Positions 1 to 9,036 of a stretch of 64,000 nt of DNA are shown in pieces. The translations under genes were made by a program, and so were the position numbers. Location: contig NZ_QPID01000011.1 in assembly GCF_003336225.1 (NCBI RefSeq), positions 62,001 through 126,000 on the forward strand, in the 5' to 3' direction. A model generated the notes under the pieces. It ran no database searches. It saw only the letters and a list, made by a program, of their open reading frames with translations, and was not told the origin of the DNA. This DNA is from Corallincola holothuriorum (GTDB taxonomy: Bacteria; Pseudomonadota; Gammaproteobacteria; Enterobacterales; Neiellaceae). The first letter of the stretch is position 1. The number at the start of each line of letters is the position of its first letter.

Positions 1-624
1 GGGGATCTGCCACTTTTGTTGCGCTGGCGTCGCTTGTTCTGGTGCCGGAGGCATGCCAGAAATAGGTAGTATCGCTGAGAATAGTGCTTGGTGCCTCTGG
101 CCAAGGAACCAAGCGCCAGTGCCGCCCAGGCTGTACCCTGTCAGCAGTATTTTGTTTGTATCGATCTGATAAGCTGCTTGGATGCTCGCTATCAGCTGTA
201 ACAGTGCCGCTTCGTTAGCTGGCGTTGTCCAGTCGTTGCTTAGTGCGTCGGGAAGTACGATTAGCGCGTTTAGATCCGCAAGGGCTGGGTCGATTAGGTC
301 ATAGAACATATCTTCGGCAAAGAAGGGAGTGATATTACCGCTGTAATGCAGCGCGACGACGAGAGGTGTTGCTGCGTTGGCTAAGTCATTTTCTGGTACC
401 GATAGTACAAAGCGTAAAGGTTCGGCGGAGCTGCCGTCAGCATGTTGCCGCAGCAATTGCTCATCGTATACCCCAGGCGAACGTCTTATTAATGGCTGCG
501 CTAGGGGTAATTTCTGCGCCGATGAAGAAACTTGTGGCGAGGGAAGGGCGTTGGCGTGGCCATAGGCAGAAAACAGGGCACTACAAGTTAGAAGTAAGAC
601 TAAAGGTAGAACGATCCGTTTCAT
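1..624 (-). CDS. Secreted alpha/beta-hydrolase (esterase/depolymerase-like), C-terminus outside the window
   Basis: The minus-strand frame opens with ATG at 624 and stays open to the window edge, giving 208 residues of an incomplete protein. The N-terminus is a signal peptide (MKRIVLPLVLLL followed by small residues). Around residue 170 there is the serine-hydrolase elbow GYSLGGTG, preceded by a strand-rich region containing PLVVALHYSG, which is the usual oxyanion-side strand of alpha/beta hydrolases. This resembles exported poly(3-hydroxybutyrate)-depolymerase/phospholipase-type esterases. The acid and histidine of the triad would lie beyond the window, so catalytic competence cannot be judged. 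The gene is followed upstream (higher coordinates) by the separately transcribed DUF1697 gene. Confidence 0.7.
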   Translation of the reverse strand, partial: MKRIVLPLVLLLTCSALFSAYGHANALPSPQVSSSAQKLPLAQPLIRRSPGVYDEQLLRQHADGSSAEPLRFVLSVPENDLANAATPLVVALHYSGNITPFFAEDMFYDLIDPALADLNALIVLPDALSNDWTTPANEAALLQLIASIQAAYQIDTNKILLTGYSLGGTGAWFLGQRHQALFSAILPISGMPPAPEQATPAQQKWQIP

Positions 625-661
625 CTTTGCGTCCTGAATGCTGCACGGGATGCTGTTACTG

Positions 662-1186
662 TTACAGCATCGCGAGCATTTTTGTCACACTATTGCGGTT
701 TCTTGCGGTAACAGAGACGCCTAGGCTTTTTTCGATATGCGCCGCCAATTTTGAACGACCAATGCCGTCTGGTGCGAACAGATAGAATATCTTTTCGTCT
801 AGTTCAAATGATTCATTTTCAGACTTCAGCGTGTCAAGCGTATCAAAGTCTGGGGCTGTTGGTGTGCCAGATAAAAAGTAGAAATGCTGTGATTTGGGCT
901 CGGTGTTTTTGAACGGGCTTTTATCGACGGCGGCTTGCAGATCGTCAGGGGTAACTAGCATCACTTCAGGCTTGAAACCAAACTGAGTTTCTACTGCCGA
1001 ACTTATCTTTTCTGCTAAATCGTCTTGCTCTGTTTGGCTGGATTGAAAAAGTACGTTGCCGCTTTGAATATAGGTTTGTACGTTCTGCAGCCCAAGCTCT
1101 TCAATAAGTGGCTTAAGCTCTGCCATTGGTACTAGATTCTTGCCACCAACATTGATACCACGAAATAGCGCAATTTGAGTATTCAC
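662..1186 (-). CDS. DUF1697 family protein
   Basis: A 174-residue cytosolic protein starting with GTG at 1186; AAGGA lies about seven bases upstream on the minus strand and supports this start. The N-terminus FRGINVGGKNLVPM, then TYIQSGNVLF, is the characteristic opening of the DUF1697 family, and the length fits the family. The biochemical role of the family is not known. The end of the gene sits just upstream of the esterase gene on the same strand, with about 37 bp between them, so read-through is possible. Confidence 0.85.
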   Translation of the reverse strand: MNTQIALFRGINVGGKNLVPMAELKPLIEELGLQNVQTYIQSGNVLFQSSQTEQDDLAEKISSAVETQFGFKPEVMLVTPDDLQAAVDKSPFKNTEPKSQHFYFLSGTPTAPDFDTLDTLKSENESFELDEKIFYLFAPDGIGRSKLAAHIEKSLGVSVTARNRNSVTKMLAML

Positions 1187-1493
1187 GTTTTATCCTTAAA
1201 CAGTGCTGCCTAGCTGAGCGTTTTCGCTGACTTTGCCATAACAATCGAATCGTTATTCGTTCGTAAGTGGCAAGCGATTATCAGCTTCCTAATAATTAAC
1301 CATACCAGAGCTAACCAGCTGTTGTTATGACTATTTTTAATTTCTGCTGGCGGCACTTCACTTGGCTCACACTGCCGAGTGTATAAGGCGGGATAAAACC
1401 GCAGACTAAAGTACTGATAGAGGATTGACGAAAAAGGAGAGAGCCCATAAGTATGCGCTCTCTCTGTTTGAGGAGATAAGCTAAAGCGTCAGT
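1187..1493. other. Intergenic region without a gene
   Basis: No convincing coding frame. It contains the terminator of the acuI-like gene (near 1431-1467) and presumably the promoter of the DUF1697 gene. Nothing else stands out. Confidence 0.5.
1431..1467 (-). terminator. Rho-independent terminator of the acuI-like gene
   Basis: GAGAGAGC at 1437-1444 pairs with GCTCTCTC at 1457-1464. On the minus strand the hairpin is followed by CTTTTT, 30-60 bp past the stop codon of the reductase gene. Confidence 0.75.
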
Positions 1494-2471
1494 TTAAAGC
1501 TTAACTAACGTGCGTCCCGTCACCTGTCCCAGCGTGATCTTTTCTGCGTACTCTGTCACTTGCTCTAATGAGATCTCGGTGCAGGCTTGGGCATAATAGC
1601 TAGCAGGTAAAAGCTCTGACAGACGTTGCCACGCCGCTTTGCGCTTCTCATAGGGACACATTACTGAGTCGACGCCTAGTAGTGCTACGTTGCGCAGAAT
1701 AAAAGGCATCACTGTGGTCGGCAGATCAAATCCTCCGGCTAAGCCGCAAGCGGCGACGGCACCGTTGTAATCTATTTTTGATAACACATTAGCGAGCAGT
1801 TGACTGCCAACCGTGTCGATAGCGCCTGCCCATAACTGCTTGTCTAATGGGCGACCTTTGCCTTCCAGTTCGCTCCGGGGCACGATGCGCGTTGCACCGA
1901 GTGCTGTTAGTAGTTCGGCGTTTTCTGGACGTCCAGTCACGGCAGCAACGCGATAGCCTAGTTGCTTCAATAGTGTGACAGCAACAGAGCCGACACCGCC
2001 GCTGGCGCCGGTGACTAATATCTCACCTTTATCCGGCGTGACACCATAGCTTTCTAGTGCCATGACACAGAGCATGGCGGTAAATCCCGCGGTGCCGACC
2101 ATCATCGCTTGTTTACCTGTCAGCCCCTCGGGCTTTGGTACCAACCATTCAGCTTTTAGGCTGGCCTTTTCGGCGAGGCCACCCCAATGGTTCTCGCCAA
2201 CGCCCCAGCCGGTGAGAACCACTTGGTCACCTGCTTGATAGCAGGGGTGCTTTGAAGAGATCACGCTGCCAGCCAGATCGATGCCGGGCACCATGGGGAA
2301 GTTACGGATGATCTTTCCTTTACCTGTGATTGCCAGACCATCTTTGTAATTGATGGATGAATAATCCACCGCAATGACCACCTCTTCTTCTGGTAGTGCT
2401 GACTCATCCAGTTGGCGGATCTCTACCACCTGCTTTTCGTCTTGTTTATCAATGACCAGAGCATTAAACAC
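1494..2471 (-). CDS. acuI: MDR-family NADPH-dependent oxidoreductase, AcuI/YhdH type (acrylyl-CoA reductase-like)
   Basis: A 325-residue medium-chain reductase without the zinc ligands of alcohol dehydrogenases. The N-terminal GroES-like domain contains SSINYKDGLAITGKGKI and PMVPGIDLAG, both typical of the YhdH/AcuI branch; the Rossmann domain has VTGASGGVGSVAV (about residues 153-165) for NADPH binding. Family members reduce acryloyl-CoA to propionyl-CoA, a step in DMSP/acrylate handling in marine bacteria, or act as quinone reductases. The start is GTG at 2471 with AAGGAT a few bases upstream. It stands alone on the minus strand with its own terminator. The family assignment is firm; the acryloyl-CoA substrate is inference. 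Confidence 0.85.
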   Translation of the reverse strand: MFNALVIDKQDEKQVVEIRQLDESALPEEEVVIAVDYSSINYKDGLAITGKGKIIRNFPMVPGIDLAGSVISSKHPCYQAGDQVVLTGWGVGENHWGGLAEKASLKAEWLVPKPEGLTGKQAMMVGTAGFTAMLCVMALESYGVTPDKGEILVTGASGGVGSVAVTLLKQLGYRVAAVTGRPENAELLTALGATRIVPRSELEGKGRPLDKQLWAGAIDTVGSQLLANVLSKIDYNGAVAACGLAGGFDLPTTVMPFILRNVALLGVDSVMCPYEKRKAAWQRLSELLPASYYAQACTEISLEQVTEYAEKITLGQVTGRTLVKL

Positions 2472-2708
2472 GGCATATCCTTCATTTATTGGCGGAGCTT
2501 AATAATGTACGCAAAGTCTAGACGGAATTTAGGGCTTACGTGGCAAGTAAGATCAATCATGCCAGAGTGTTTGGCTAGAATGCGTTTCAAAGGGCGCTGT
2601 GCAACAGAGCGCAAACATCACTTATTTAGATTAAAGAGTTGTGTGGTTGCACACGATAACCAAGGGAGAGCTATGTGAGTATTTAGAGTGAAAGTAGGGG
2701 AGGTCGAT

Positions 2709-3104
2709 ATGTTTGCAAGTCATGGTAGTTATGAAATATCACTTCTTCAGAATAACAGTATTGTGAAAGTGAAGTTTATTGGGGCGTGGAACAAAGAGGC
2801 TGTGTTTGATTTCTTCGACGATCTGAAAAAATGTCCGCTTGCTGAGCGCTGGGTAGCCATTGCAGATCTGACCGAGTGGGAAGGTGCCACACCTGAATTG
2901 ACTGAAGCCTATCTGCCCGTGGTGGATTGGTGTTTGGCTCATGGCGAATGTGCTACGGGTCATATCTATGCAAAGAACTGGCAATACCTGTTTGTGGAAA
3001 AGTTGCGCCTTTATCGCAGCCAATCGATACCTCAAATGAGTTTTACCGATGAGAGCAGCGCGATTGCATGGGCGAATAGCCAATTGCATGCTGTAGCCGT
3101 GTAG
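2709..3104 (+). CDS. Small STAS/SpoIIAA-like domain protein, function unknown
   Basis: A 131-residue cytosolic protein. ATG at 2709 is preferred over the in-frame GTG at 2688 because AGGGGAGG lies just upstream of 2709. The pattern of an N-terminal strand, VKVKFIGAWN, then a helix and WVAIADLTEW, resembles SpoIIAA/STAS-like folds found in marine gammaproteobacteria, but no catalytic motif is visible. A hairpin (GGCGAAA at 3122 with TTTCGCC at 3138) follows the stop. The assignment is by overall pattern only. Confidence 0.55.
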   Translation: MFASHGSYEISLLQNNSIVKVKFIGAWNKEAVFDFFDDLKKCPLAERWVAIADLTEWEGATPELTEAYLPVVDWCLAHGECATGHIYAKNWQYLFVEKLRLYRSQSIPQMSFTDESSAIAWANSQLHAVAV

Positions 3105-3192
3105 AAATCTACTCTGTTGGTGGCGAAATGGCTGTTTTTTCGCCCTGGAACTGTGTAGATTGCGCGAGTTACCATTTGAATGAGAGAACCCC

Positions 3193-3561
3193 ATGACTGA
3201 TACAGCGAAGAATACAACAGCCTTATTCGGTGAAAAATCCGAGACACGCTATGAAGCTTTTTTAGAGATGGCGTTAGCCGCTGAGCAAGTCTGGGTTCTG
3301 AAAGACGATGAAGGTTGCTTGATTGTTACCTCTGGTGATGAAGAGTGCTTACCCGTATGGCCTTCTGAAGATGCGGCCGCCGCTTGCGCTATCGCGGACT
3401 GGAAAGGCTTAGAGCCACTGGCTGTTAGCTTGGTGGATTGGATGGAAAAATGGCTCCCAGGTATGGAAAAAGATGACCGTGTCGTGGCTGTCTTTCCTAA
3501 CTTAGCAGGTGAATCCTTAGTCGTTTCTGCCAGTGAACTTTATGCAGAGTTAGACGCATAG
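3193..3561 (+). CDS. DUF2750 family protein
   Basis: A 122-residue acidic, soluble protein. Features typical of DUF2750 are the N-terminal RYEAFLEMAL helix, VWVLKDDEGCLIV, LPVWPSEDAAAACA and a C-terminal VVAVFPNLAGESLVVSA. The family is common in Shewanella and Vibrio and has no assigned activity. It has its own upstream sequence and ends facing the convergent gene at 3632. Confidence 0.8.
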   Translation: MTDTAKNTTALFGEKSETRYEAFLEMALAAEQVWVLKDDEGCLIVTSGDEECLPVWPSEDAAAACAIADWKGLEPLAVSLVDWMEKWLPGMEKDDRVVAVFPNLAGESLVVSASELYAELDA

Positions 3562-3573
3562 TCTAACTTTTGC

Positions 3574-3633
3574 AGCCCCATGCCACCTTTAGCCTTGATA
3601 GATAGCTATGGTGGCTACGGGGATATTGGGGCT
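3574..3633. terminator. Long inverted repeat between convergent genes, possible bidirectional terminator
   Basis: AGCCCCA (3574-3580) pairs with TGGGGCT (3627-3633), and inside it GCCACC (3582-3587) pairs with GGTGGC (3610-3615). It lies exactly between two convergent stop codons. There is no good T-run, so the terminator role is inferred from position. Confidence 0.4.
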
Positions 3634-4351
3634 AGAAAGTAACTTGTAACGAAACGCTGTTAAATCCAGGGACAATGCGCCAGTTGAAAGCGCTTTTTTC
3701 CGCTTCATTAAACTGTTGCTGATAACCGTTCCAGCCTTCCTGTGCAGCATCCGGTTGTGTCCAAATAGCTGCTTCGCTAATTGCTATCCCCAACGCAGCA
3801 GAGCCTAGGGCATCGCCACTATCACCCCATGCTGCAATGGCTGCGGCACCGAGTAAATTAACGCCAACGCCAATCAAATGCGGCTTTAAGGTGTAGCGTT
3901 CATCTGCACGCCATGCACTCTGTTCCAGCATCTTTTCTGCTTCCGCCAGTCTGGCGAGTTTCTCTGCGCGGTTATTGCCCGGCAGCATCTGATACTCGTC
4001 CCAGCCAGCAACCACGGGTAGCGGCTTTAGCATCATCATGGCAAAGCCACCCGTTGACTTCACTGCGCCAACCCACTGCTTGGTTGATTCATCAGAATCA
4101 TCTTCGTCGTTTGCTTTGTATGCCTGTGCTAACGCGCTGGCACCATAGAATCCGGTCCAGCCAAATTGCCAATAGGTAGATGGTGTTTGGATCTCATTCA
4201 GACGTGCTTCCAGATAGCTTAGGCGCTCGTCAATTTCGCTCTCTTCCATTAACTGAAAATCTTGTGCCATTAAAGAGGTGCTGAAGATTAGAGCGAATCC
4301 GCAAAGGGTGGTTTTGACGAGAGGGATGTTGATGAAGTGGGAAAGCAGCAT
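3632..4351 (-). CDS. Exported protein of unknown function
   Basis: About 239 residues. ATG at 4351 is chosen because AAGGA lies seven bases upstream; an alternative ATG at 4369 would add six residues. A signal peptide ends near SLMA|QDF. Then comes a charged helix (EIDERLSYLEARLNEI), glycine/alanine-rich segments (FYGASALAQAY, LLGAAAIAAWGDSGDALGSAALGIAI) that could be short membrane helices, and a C-terminal strand with terminal phenylalanine (VSLQVTF), which is compatible with outer-membrane insertion. The protein is not recognised. Confidence 0.6.
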   Translation of the reverse strand: MLLSHFINIPLVKTTLCGFALIFSTSLMAQDFQLMEESEIDERLSYLEARLNEIQTPSTYWQFGWTGFYGASALAQAYKANDEDDSDESTKQWVGAVKSTGGFAMMMLKPLPVVAGWDEYQMLPGNNRAEKLARLAEAEKMLEQSAWRADERYTLKPHLIGVGVNLLGAAAIAAWGDSGDALGSAALGIAISEAAIWTQPDAAQEGWNGYQQQFNEAEKSAFNWRIVPGFNSVSLQVTF

Positions 4352-4504
4352 TGGGGCATCCTTATTCATGACTTATTACTTGTTGTTGTTTTAAGCATAG
4401 AGCAAAGCGAAGCAAGACAACATGCTAACAACTAAAGAGTTTATGCTAACTATATAAATTCACTATGGGTAGTGGTGTCGTCAAGCAGCAGCATTGCTGA
4501 AGGG

Positions 4505-4540
4505 GTGGGCTATCAGGTGAATACCTACCAGATAGCCCTT
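4505..4540. repeat. Inverted repeat downstream of the 4577-5335 gene
   Basis: GGGCTATC (4507-4514) pairs with GATAGCCC (4531-4538). It is a candidate terminator for the minus-strand gene ending at 4577, but lacks a clear T-tract. Confidence 0.35.
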
Positions 4541-4576
4541 GTATATTTGGCGGGGCTGGTGAAAAGAGAACTGACG

Positions 4577-5335
4577 CTAGTGGTGGTGTTCGTGACCTGC
4601 CAAAGCGTTGCCTTGAGTATCGTAGAATCCAGAGGCACCGCCTTCAATAAACCCTTGGGTGACCATTTGAGTGAGAAACGGATCGGTATGGTCGTCACCA
4701 ATATCGGCATAATCAGTTGCCTGGTAATTTTGGCGTACTGCGAAGAATGTGTTGATCGTCTTTCTATCGTGAGCAAGGGTCACCAACTGCCACTGCTCTT
4801 GCTTATTACCATAATGGCGTTGAAGGGAATGGATCAGCTGTAGCTGCGGTAACCAAACCAGGGTGGTTTTTTCATTGTTGCTATTGAGCTCCAGCGTTTG
4901 GCGCTTGTCGCAGCCCTCTCCTTGCTCCGACTTCAGAGTGAATTTTTCCAGTTGCTGAGCGGAGATCAGTTGATAGCGGTGGGGCCAGTCCTGTTCCTGC
5001 TTACCATGTACTTTTTCCCCAGGTTGATATTCGATAGCGCGTTGGTAGTGATCAAAAAAGCGGGTGGGCTTTATCCAGTTATTGCCGAGTAGATCCCATT
5101 GTTCGGTGATCTGGGTGGCAGGGTATTGGTGGGCTACTTTATTGCCATCGCGCCAAAGCCAGAACGCTGTGGTCTGTTTCTTTCCGTGTTCAGTCATGTC
5201 GATTTGATAATGAGCAGAAAGCTGCTGCGACAAGATTGAGCACTGCGATGCGGGCGTGGCGAAAGCCACTTGAGAGAGCAGTGCGAGTAAGGAGAGAGCG
5301 AACAGTGAGGCAGTTTGTAAATTCTTAATAGGCAT
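4577..5335 (-). CDS. Periplasmic protein of unknown function with a C-terminal His cluster
   Basis: A 252-residue protein with a signal peptide (ending near FATPASQ) and two or more cysteines (CSILSQQ early, EGCDKRQ in the middle). The mature part is hydrophilic and ends in GHEHHH, a possible metal-binding tail. It is transcribed in the same direction as the two alkaline phosphatases but a terminator lies between them (5350-5375), so co-transcription would need read-through. No known domain is recognised. Confidence 0.6.
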   Translation of the reverse strand: MPIKNLQTASLFALSLLALLSQVAFATPASQCSILSQQLSAHYQIDMTEHGKKQTTAFWLWRDGNKVAHQYPATQITEQWDLLGNNWIKPTRFFDHYQRAIEYQPGEKVHGKQEQDWPHRYQLISAQQLEKFTLKSEQGEGCDKRQTLELNSNNEKTTLVWLPQLQLIHSLQRHYGNKQEQWQLVTLAHDRKTINTFFAVRQNYQATDYADIGDDHTDPFLTQMVTQGFIEGGASGFYDTQGNALAGHEHHH

Positions 5336-5349
5336 AATGTCAGATCCAG

Positions 5350-5378
5350 AAAAGGGAGGTGTGAACCTCCCTTTTTTT
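5350..5378 (-). terminator. Terminator of the alkaline phosphatase pair
   Basis: AAAAGGGAGGT (5350-5360), loop GTGA, then ACCTCCC followed by eight T on the plus strand. The hairpin is nearly symmetrical and could work in both directions. It lies 15 bp past the stop codon of the downstream phosphatase. Confidence 0.8.
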
Positions 5379-5390
5379 TGTTATGAATAA

Positions 5391-7235
5391 TTAAAGCTTG
5401 GCGTTAGCTTGTTCGGCCAAATTGCCACTGAGATTCATGATGTGAAAAATCATATTCTGCTCGTTGGTACCATTCACCAGAAACGCACCAGGGCCTTGTG
5501 CATAGATCCCCACGTCTTCTCCCGCATGGGTTTCAGAACTCATAGGTACCAGAGCTTCTTGGTGGAAGCCCGGACTGGTGGTGTCGACGTCGCCCAAGTC
5601 CTGACGTCCAGCGGCTGGATCCAAGCCATAAGTGGCATCAGCATTAGTTTCAGCGCCTAGGTTACGGAAGCCCCGGCCGTTGGTATAACCCAAGGTTGTA
5701 TAAGGCATACCATCGCTGGCAGTGGTAGGCTCATCGCTACCAATTCCAACAACCTTGCCAAGGATCGGATTACCACGCTTTGGATAGCCAGCAATAGTAA
5801 ATACATGGCTATGATCCGCCGTCACAATGATCAGTGTTTCTTCATCGTTGGTCAGTGCCAAAGCCGCTTCAACGGCTTTAGCAAATTCGATGGTATCGGT
5901 CAGGGCATTGTAGGCACTTCCGGCATGATGAGCGTGGTCTATGCGGCCAGACTCAACCATCAAGAAGAAGCCATCTTCGTTGTTGTCGAGCACCTGAATC
6001 GCTTTGCTGGTCATCTCAGATAACGATGGTTCACCTGCAACATCATTGGCTCTGTCCGCTTCATACTGCATATGAGATTCGTTGAACAAGCCAAATAGGT
6101 GAGCAGTCGTTTCCGTGTCCACCGCGTCGAAACCGCTCTGGTCGTAAATATAAACACCATCCATGTGATTAGCTTGCCATTCAGCAGTCAGATCTCGGCC
6201 ATCGGTACGATCACCTTCAACCGAACTCACTGCGTCGGGACTGTTATACATAGCGTCTTTAGGCAAGAAGTGCCGACGACCACCGCCCATTACCACCTCT
6301 AAACCATCAACATCCAAGCCGGCATAACGGCTTTCCAGCAGAGACTCGAAGTTCACCAGCTGTGCTGCAATGTCTTCACAACCTGCAACAACCGCAGCTT
6401 CTGGCATGTCGGACACATCTTCCCAGTTACGATCGGCAGACTTAGCATAAGTGGCCGCGGGTGTTGCATGAGTGATCCGTGCGGTAGAGATCAGTCCGGT
6501 TGACTTGCCAGCGATCTCTGCCAGCTCCAGTGCTGTTACCAATTCGTTTCCTGCGACTGTTGCGCAGTCGCCGCGCTCGATATCTTCATCGACACCGATG
6601 ACACCGACATCGGTCTTCACACCACTCATCATCGCCGTCATGGTACCCGCTGAATCAGGGGTCTGAGCGTCAACGTTATAGGTCTTTGCTAGACCTGCAA
6701 AAGGCATCATGTCAAAGCTCAACATATGCTCTTCGCCGTTGCCACCTTGCATCTGGCCTTCAAGAATGCGGGCTGCGGTGACGGTGGAAATACCCATGCC
6801 GTCACCGACAAACAGAATGACATTTTTTGCTTTGCCTGCGACTTTGGTCGTGACCACACCACCATTGGCACTGCGTGGTTGCGTGCCGATCACTTGCTGC
6901 CACACAGATTTGGCTTCAGCGATTTTGTTTTGCGCTGCGCCAAACCAGGGGTTGTTGAGAGTGGTTAACAGTTCTGCGGTCGCTACACTGGTATTGCCGG
7001 CGGAGCAGACATAACTGGTGTCCAGTACCTCATCAGCGTCCAGTGTACCGTTGGTATTATTGTCTAGTCCGCTTTGCACTTGAGTACCGCCATTCGGGCA
7101 GTTTGTATCGCCCACTTCCAGTTGGGTTTGGGCGATCAGGCTCGTCAGGCCGTTATCGCCATCGTCACCATCATCACAACCGGCTATCGCCAACAGTGCG
7201 GTACCTATAACCAAGCTTAATTTAGTCAGTTTCAT
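5391..7235 (-). CDS. Alkaline phosphatase, lipoprotein with an N-terminal extra domain (DUF7151-like)
   Basis: A 614-residue phosphomonoesterase of the PhoA superfamily. It has a lipoprotein signal (LAIAGC, Cys20). Residues about 28-80 carry a short acidic cysteine-containing module (LTSLI, CPNGG, DNNTNGTLDADEV) like DUF7151 modules seen in Shewanella-type surface proteins. The catalytic domain begins at VILFVGDGMG (metal-binding Asp), has the nucleophile motif TPDSAGT, ESGRIDHAHHAG and VTADHSH for the zinc/magnesium sites. It would release phosphate from organic esters at the cell surface. It lies 11 bp downstream of a close paralogue and is presumably co-transcribed with it; AAGGA lies eight bases before the ATG. 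Confidence 0.9.
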   Translation of the reverse strand: MKLTKLSLVIGTALLAIAGCDDGDDGDNGLTSLIAQTQLEVGDTNCPNGGTQVQSGLDNNTNGTLDADEVLDTSYVCSAGNTSVATAELLTTLNNPWFGAAQNKIAEAKSVWQQVIGTQPRSANGGVVTTKVAGKAKNVILFVGDGMGISTVTAARILEGQMQGGNGEEHMLSFDMMPFAGLAKTYNVDAQTPDSAGTMTAMMSGVKTDVGVIGVDEDIERGDCATVAGNELVTALELAEIAGKSTGLISTARITHATPAATYAKSADRNWEDVSDMPEAAVVAGCEDIAAQLVNFESLLESRYAGLDVDGLEVVMGGGRRHFLPKDAMYNSPDAVSSVEGDRTDGRDLTAEWQANHMDGVYIYDQSGFDAVDTETTAHLFGLFNESHMQYEADRANDVAGEPSLSEMTSKAIQVLDNNEDGFFLMVESGRIDHAHHAGSAYNALTDTIEFAKAVEAALALTNDEETLIIVTADHSHVFTIAGYPKRGNPILGKVVGIGSDEPTTASDGMPYTTLGYTNGRGFRNLGAETNADATYGLDPAAGRQDLGDVDTTSPGFHQEALVPMSSETHAGEDVGIYAQGPGAFLVNGTNEQNMIFHIMNLSGNLAEQANAKL

Positions 7236-7246
7236 TGTCTTGTTCC

Positions 7247-8830
7247 TTATTCCGCGACCAGGCCAAGGGATTGGTTGATGATGTGGAAAATGATGTTCTG
7301 CTCAACCACGCCCTGTAGCAATTGCGCACCAGGCCCTTTGCCGTGGATGGCAACATCTTCACCAGCATGGGTTTCTGAACCGAGTGGGATAAGGGCTTCC
7401 TGGTGGTAACCTGTACTTGTGGTATCAACAGTCGTCAGATCTTGGCGGCCGTTGCTGTTGTCCAAGCTGTAAGTCGCATCGGCATTGGTTTCTGTGCCTA
7501 AATCTCGGAACCCTTTACCATTGGTATAGCCAAGGGTTGTATACGGCATACCATCTGCAGCTTCTGCAGGTTCATCGTTGCCGACCCCCACCACTTTGCC
7601 CAAAATTGGGTTGCCGCGCTTAGGGTAGCCGGCGATGGTGAATACATGACTATGGTCAGCTGTCACTAAGATTAATGTTTCATTGGGATCGGTCATTTCG
7701 ACAGCTTGCTGAACTGCTTTCGCCATTTCGATGGTATCGGTCAATGCGTTGTAGGCGCTGCCAGCATGATGGCCATGGTCAATACGGCCAGATTCCACCA
7801 TCAGGAAGAACCCTTTATCGTTATTGCCTAGTACGTCGATGGCTTTCTCTGTCATCTGCGACAACGAAGGCTCACCGGCAATATCGTTGTCTCGGTCTGC
7901 TTCATACTGCATATGAGATTCGTTGAATAAGCCAAATAGGCGAGTTGTTTCTGCTGGATCTATGGCATCGAAGCCTGCTTGATCGAAAACATAGTGGCCA
8001 TCGCTGTACATTGCTTGCCACTCAGCGATCAGGTTGCGCTCGTCAGTACGATCGCCTTCGATTTCACTGGCCGCATCGGCGCTATTAGCTGTCGCATCCT
8101 TTGGCAGAAAGTGGCGTCGACCACCACCCATCACAACATCGATGCCATCGACGTCGATACCGGTAAAGCGGGCTTCTAATCTTGGTTCAAAGTTAACTAG
8201 CTGCGAAGCGATATCTTCACAGCCACCGTTCACCGCGTCTTCGGGCATATCTGATATATCTTCCCAATTACGGTCTGCAGATTTGGCGTAGGTGGCGGCG
8301 GGGGTCGCATGGGTGATACGAGCGGTAGAGATCACGCCGGTGGACAAGCCGCGGATCTCAGCCAGTTCCAGCGCAGTCACCACTTCGTTGCCTGCAGCGG
8401 TTGAACAATCGCCGCGAACGACATCTTCATCTAAACCGATCACGCCAGCGTCTGTTTTTAAACCCGACATCATGGCGGTCATGGTGCCTGCTGAATCGGG
8501 CGTCTGCGCATCAACATTGTAGGTTTTGGCCAGTGCTGTATGGGGGAATGTTTCGAAGCTCAGATAGTGCTCCTCACCCATAGCGCCAGCGAGCTGACCT
8601 TCCAAAATGCGCGCGGCGGTGAGGGTCGAAACTCCCATGCCATCGCCGACAAAAAGGATCACGTTCTTCGCTTTGAATTGAGTACTGGCTTGCAGTTTGG
8701 CATTGAGTAATACGCTGGCTTCACTGTACCAAGCGTTGTCCATTTGGCTCGTAGGTACAACCTGGGCTTGAGCCTGGGCAACAATGGCCGCGGCCAAGGC
8801 GCCGGATAGGGCTATCCTGTTTAGTTTCAT
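7247..8830 (-). CDS. Alkaline phosphatase (periplasmic or secreted)
   Basis: A 527-residue paralogue of the downstream phosphatase with a classical signal peptide (ending AQAQAQ) and no extra N-terminal module. All PhoA motifs are present: VILFVGDGMG, TPDSAGT (nucleophilic Ser), ESGRIDHGHHAG and VTADHSH. The catalytic domains of the two proteins share long identical stretches, so the pair arose by tandem duplication with later gain of a lipobox module in one copy. The start at 8830 has AGGA six bases upstream. Regulation by phosphate is likely from family knowledge, but only a weak Pho-box-like sequence is visible upstream. Confidence 0.9.
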   Translation of the reverse strand: MKLNRIALSGALAAAIVAQAQAQVVPTSQMDNAWYSEASVLLNAKLQASTQFKAKNVILFVGDGMGVSTLTAARILEGQLAGAMGEEHYLSFETFPHTALAKTYNVDAQTPDSAGTMTAMMSGLKTDAGVIGLDEDVVRGDCSTAAGNEVVTALELAEIRGLSTGVISTARITHATPAATYAKSADRNWEDISDMPEDAVNGGCEDIASQLVNFEPRLEARFTGIDVDGIDVVMGGGRRHFLPKDATANSADAASEIEGDRTDERNLIAEWQAMYSDGHYVFDQAGFDAIDPAETTRLFGLFNESHMQYEADRDNDIAGEPSLSQMTEKAIDVLGNNDKGFFLMVESGRIDHGHHAGSAYNALTDTIEMAKAVQQAVEMTDPNETLILVTADHSHVFTIAGYPKRGNPILGKVVGVGNDEPAEAADGMPYTTLGYTNGKGFRDLGTETNADATYSLDNSNGRQDLTTVDTTSTGYHQEALIPLGSETHAGEDVAIHGKGPGAQLLQGVVEQNIIFHIINQSLGLVAE

Positions 8831-8904
8831 CTCACTGTCCTAAATACCGTTGAATGTTCGGAAATTGAACGACTGTTGTGATAAGAGTCACGGCGTAAGG
8901 TTAG

Positions 8905-8921
8905 AGAGGTCGGATGACAGA
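8905..8921 (-). promoter_or_regulatory. Weak Pho-box-like sequence upstream of the alkaline phosphatases
   Basis: On the minus strand CTGTCAT (from 8920) is followed after a short spacer by a poor second half (CTCTCTA). Only the first heptamer fits PhoB boxes. Position, about 85 bp upstream of the start, is reasonable. Confidence 0.2.
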
Positions 8922-9036
8922 AATGGGACGTTTTTGTTGCGGGAAGATTGCTTGTTTGTGACGTTTGGGTGTCTATGCTCGCAGGGGCTAAGGTGAGCAG
9001 GTAGGACATTGAAACTTTGTCAGCTTGATAAAACTA

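Noticed and set aside
366-785. Plus-strand frames antisense to the esterase and DUF1697 genes
   Set aside because: They overlap better-supported minus-strand genes with signal peptide and family motifs.
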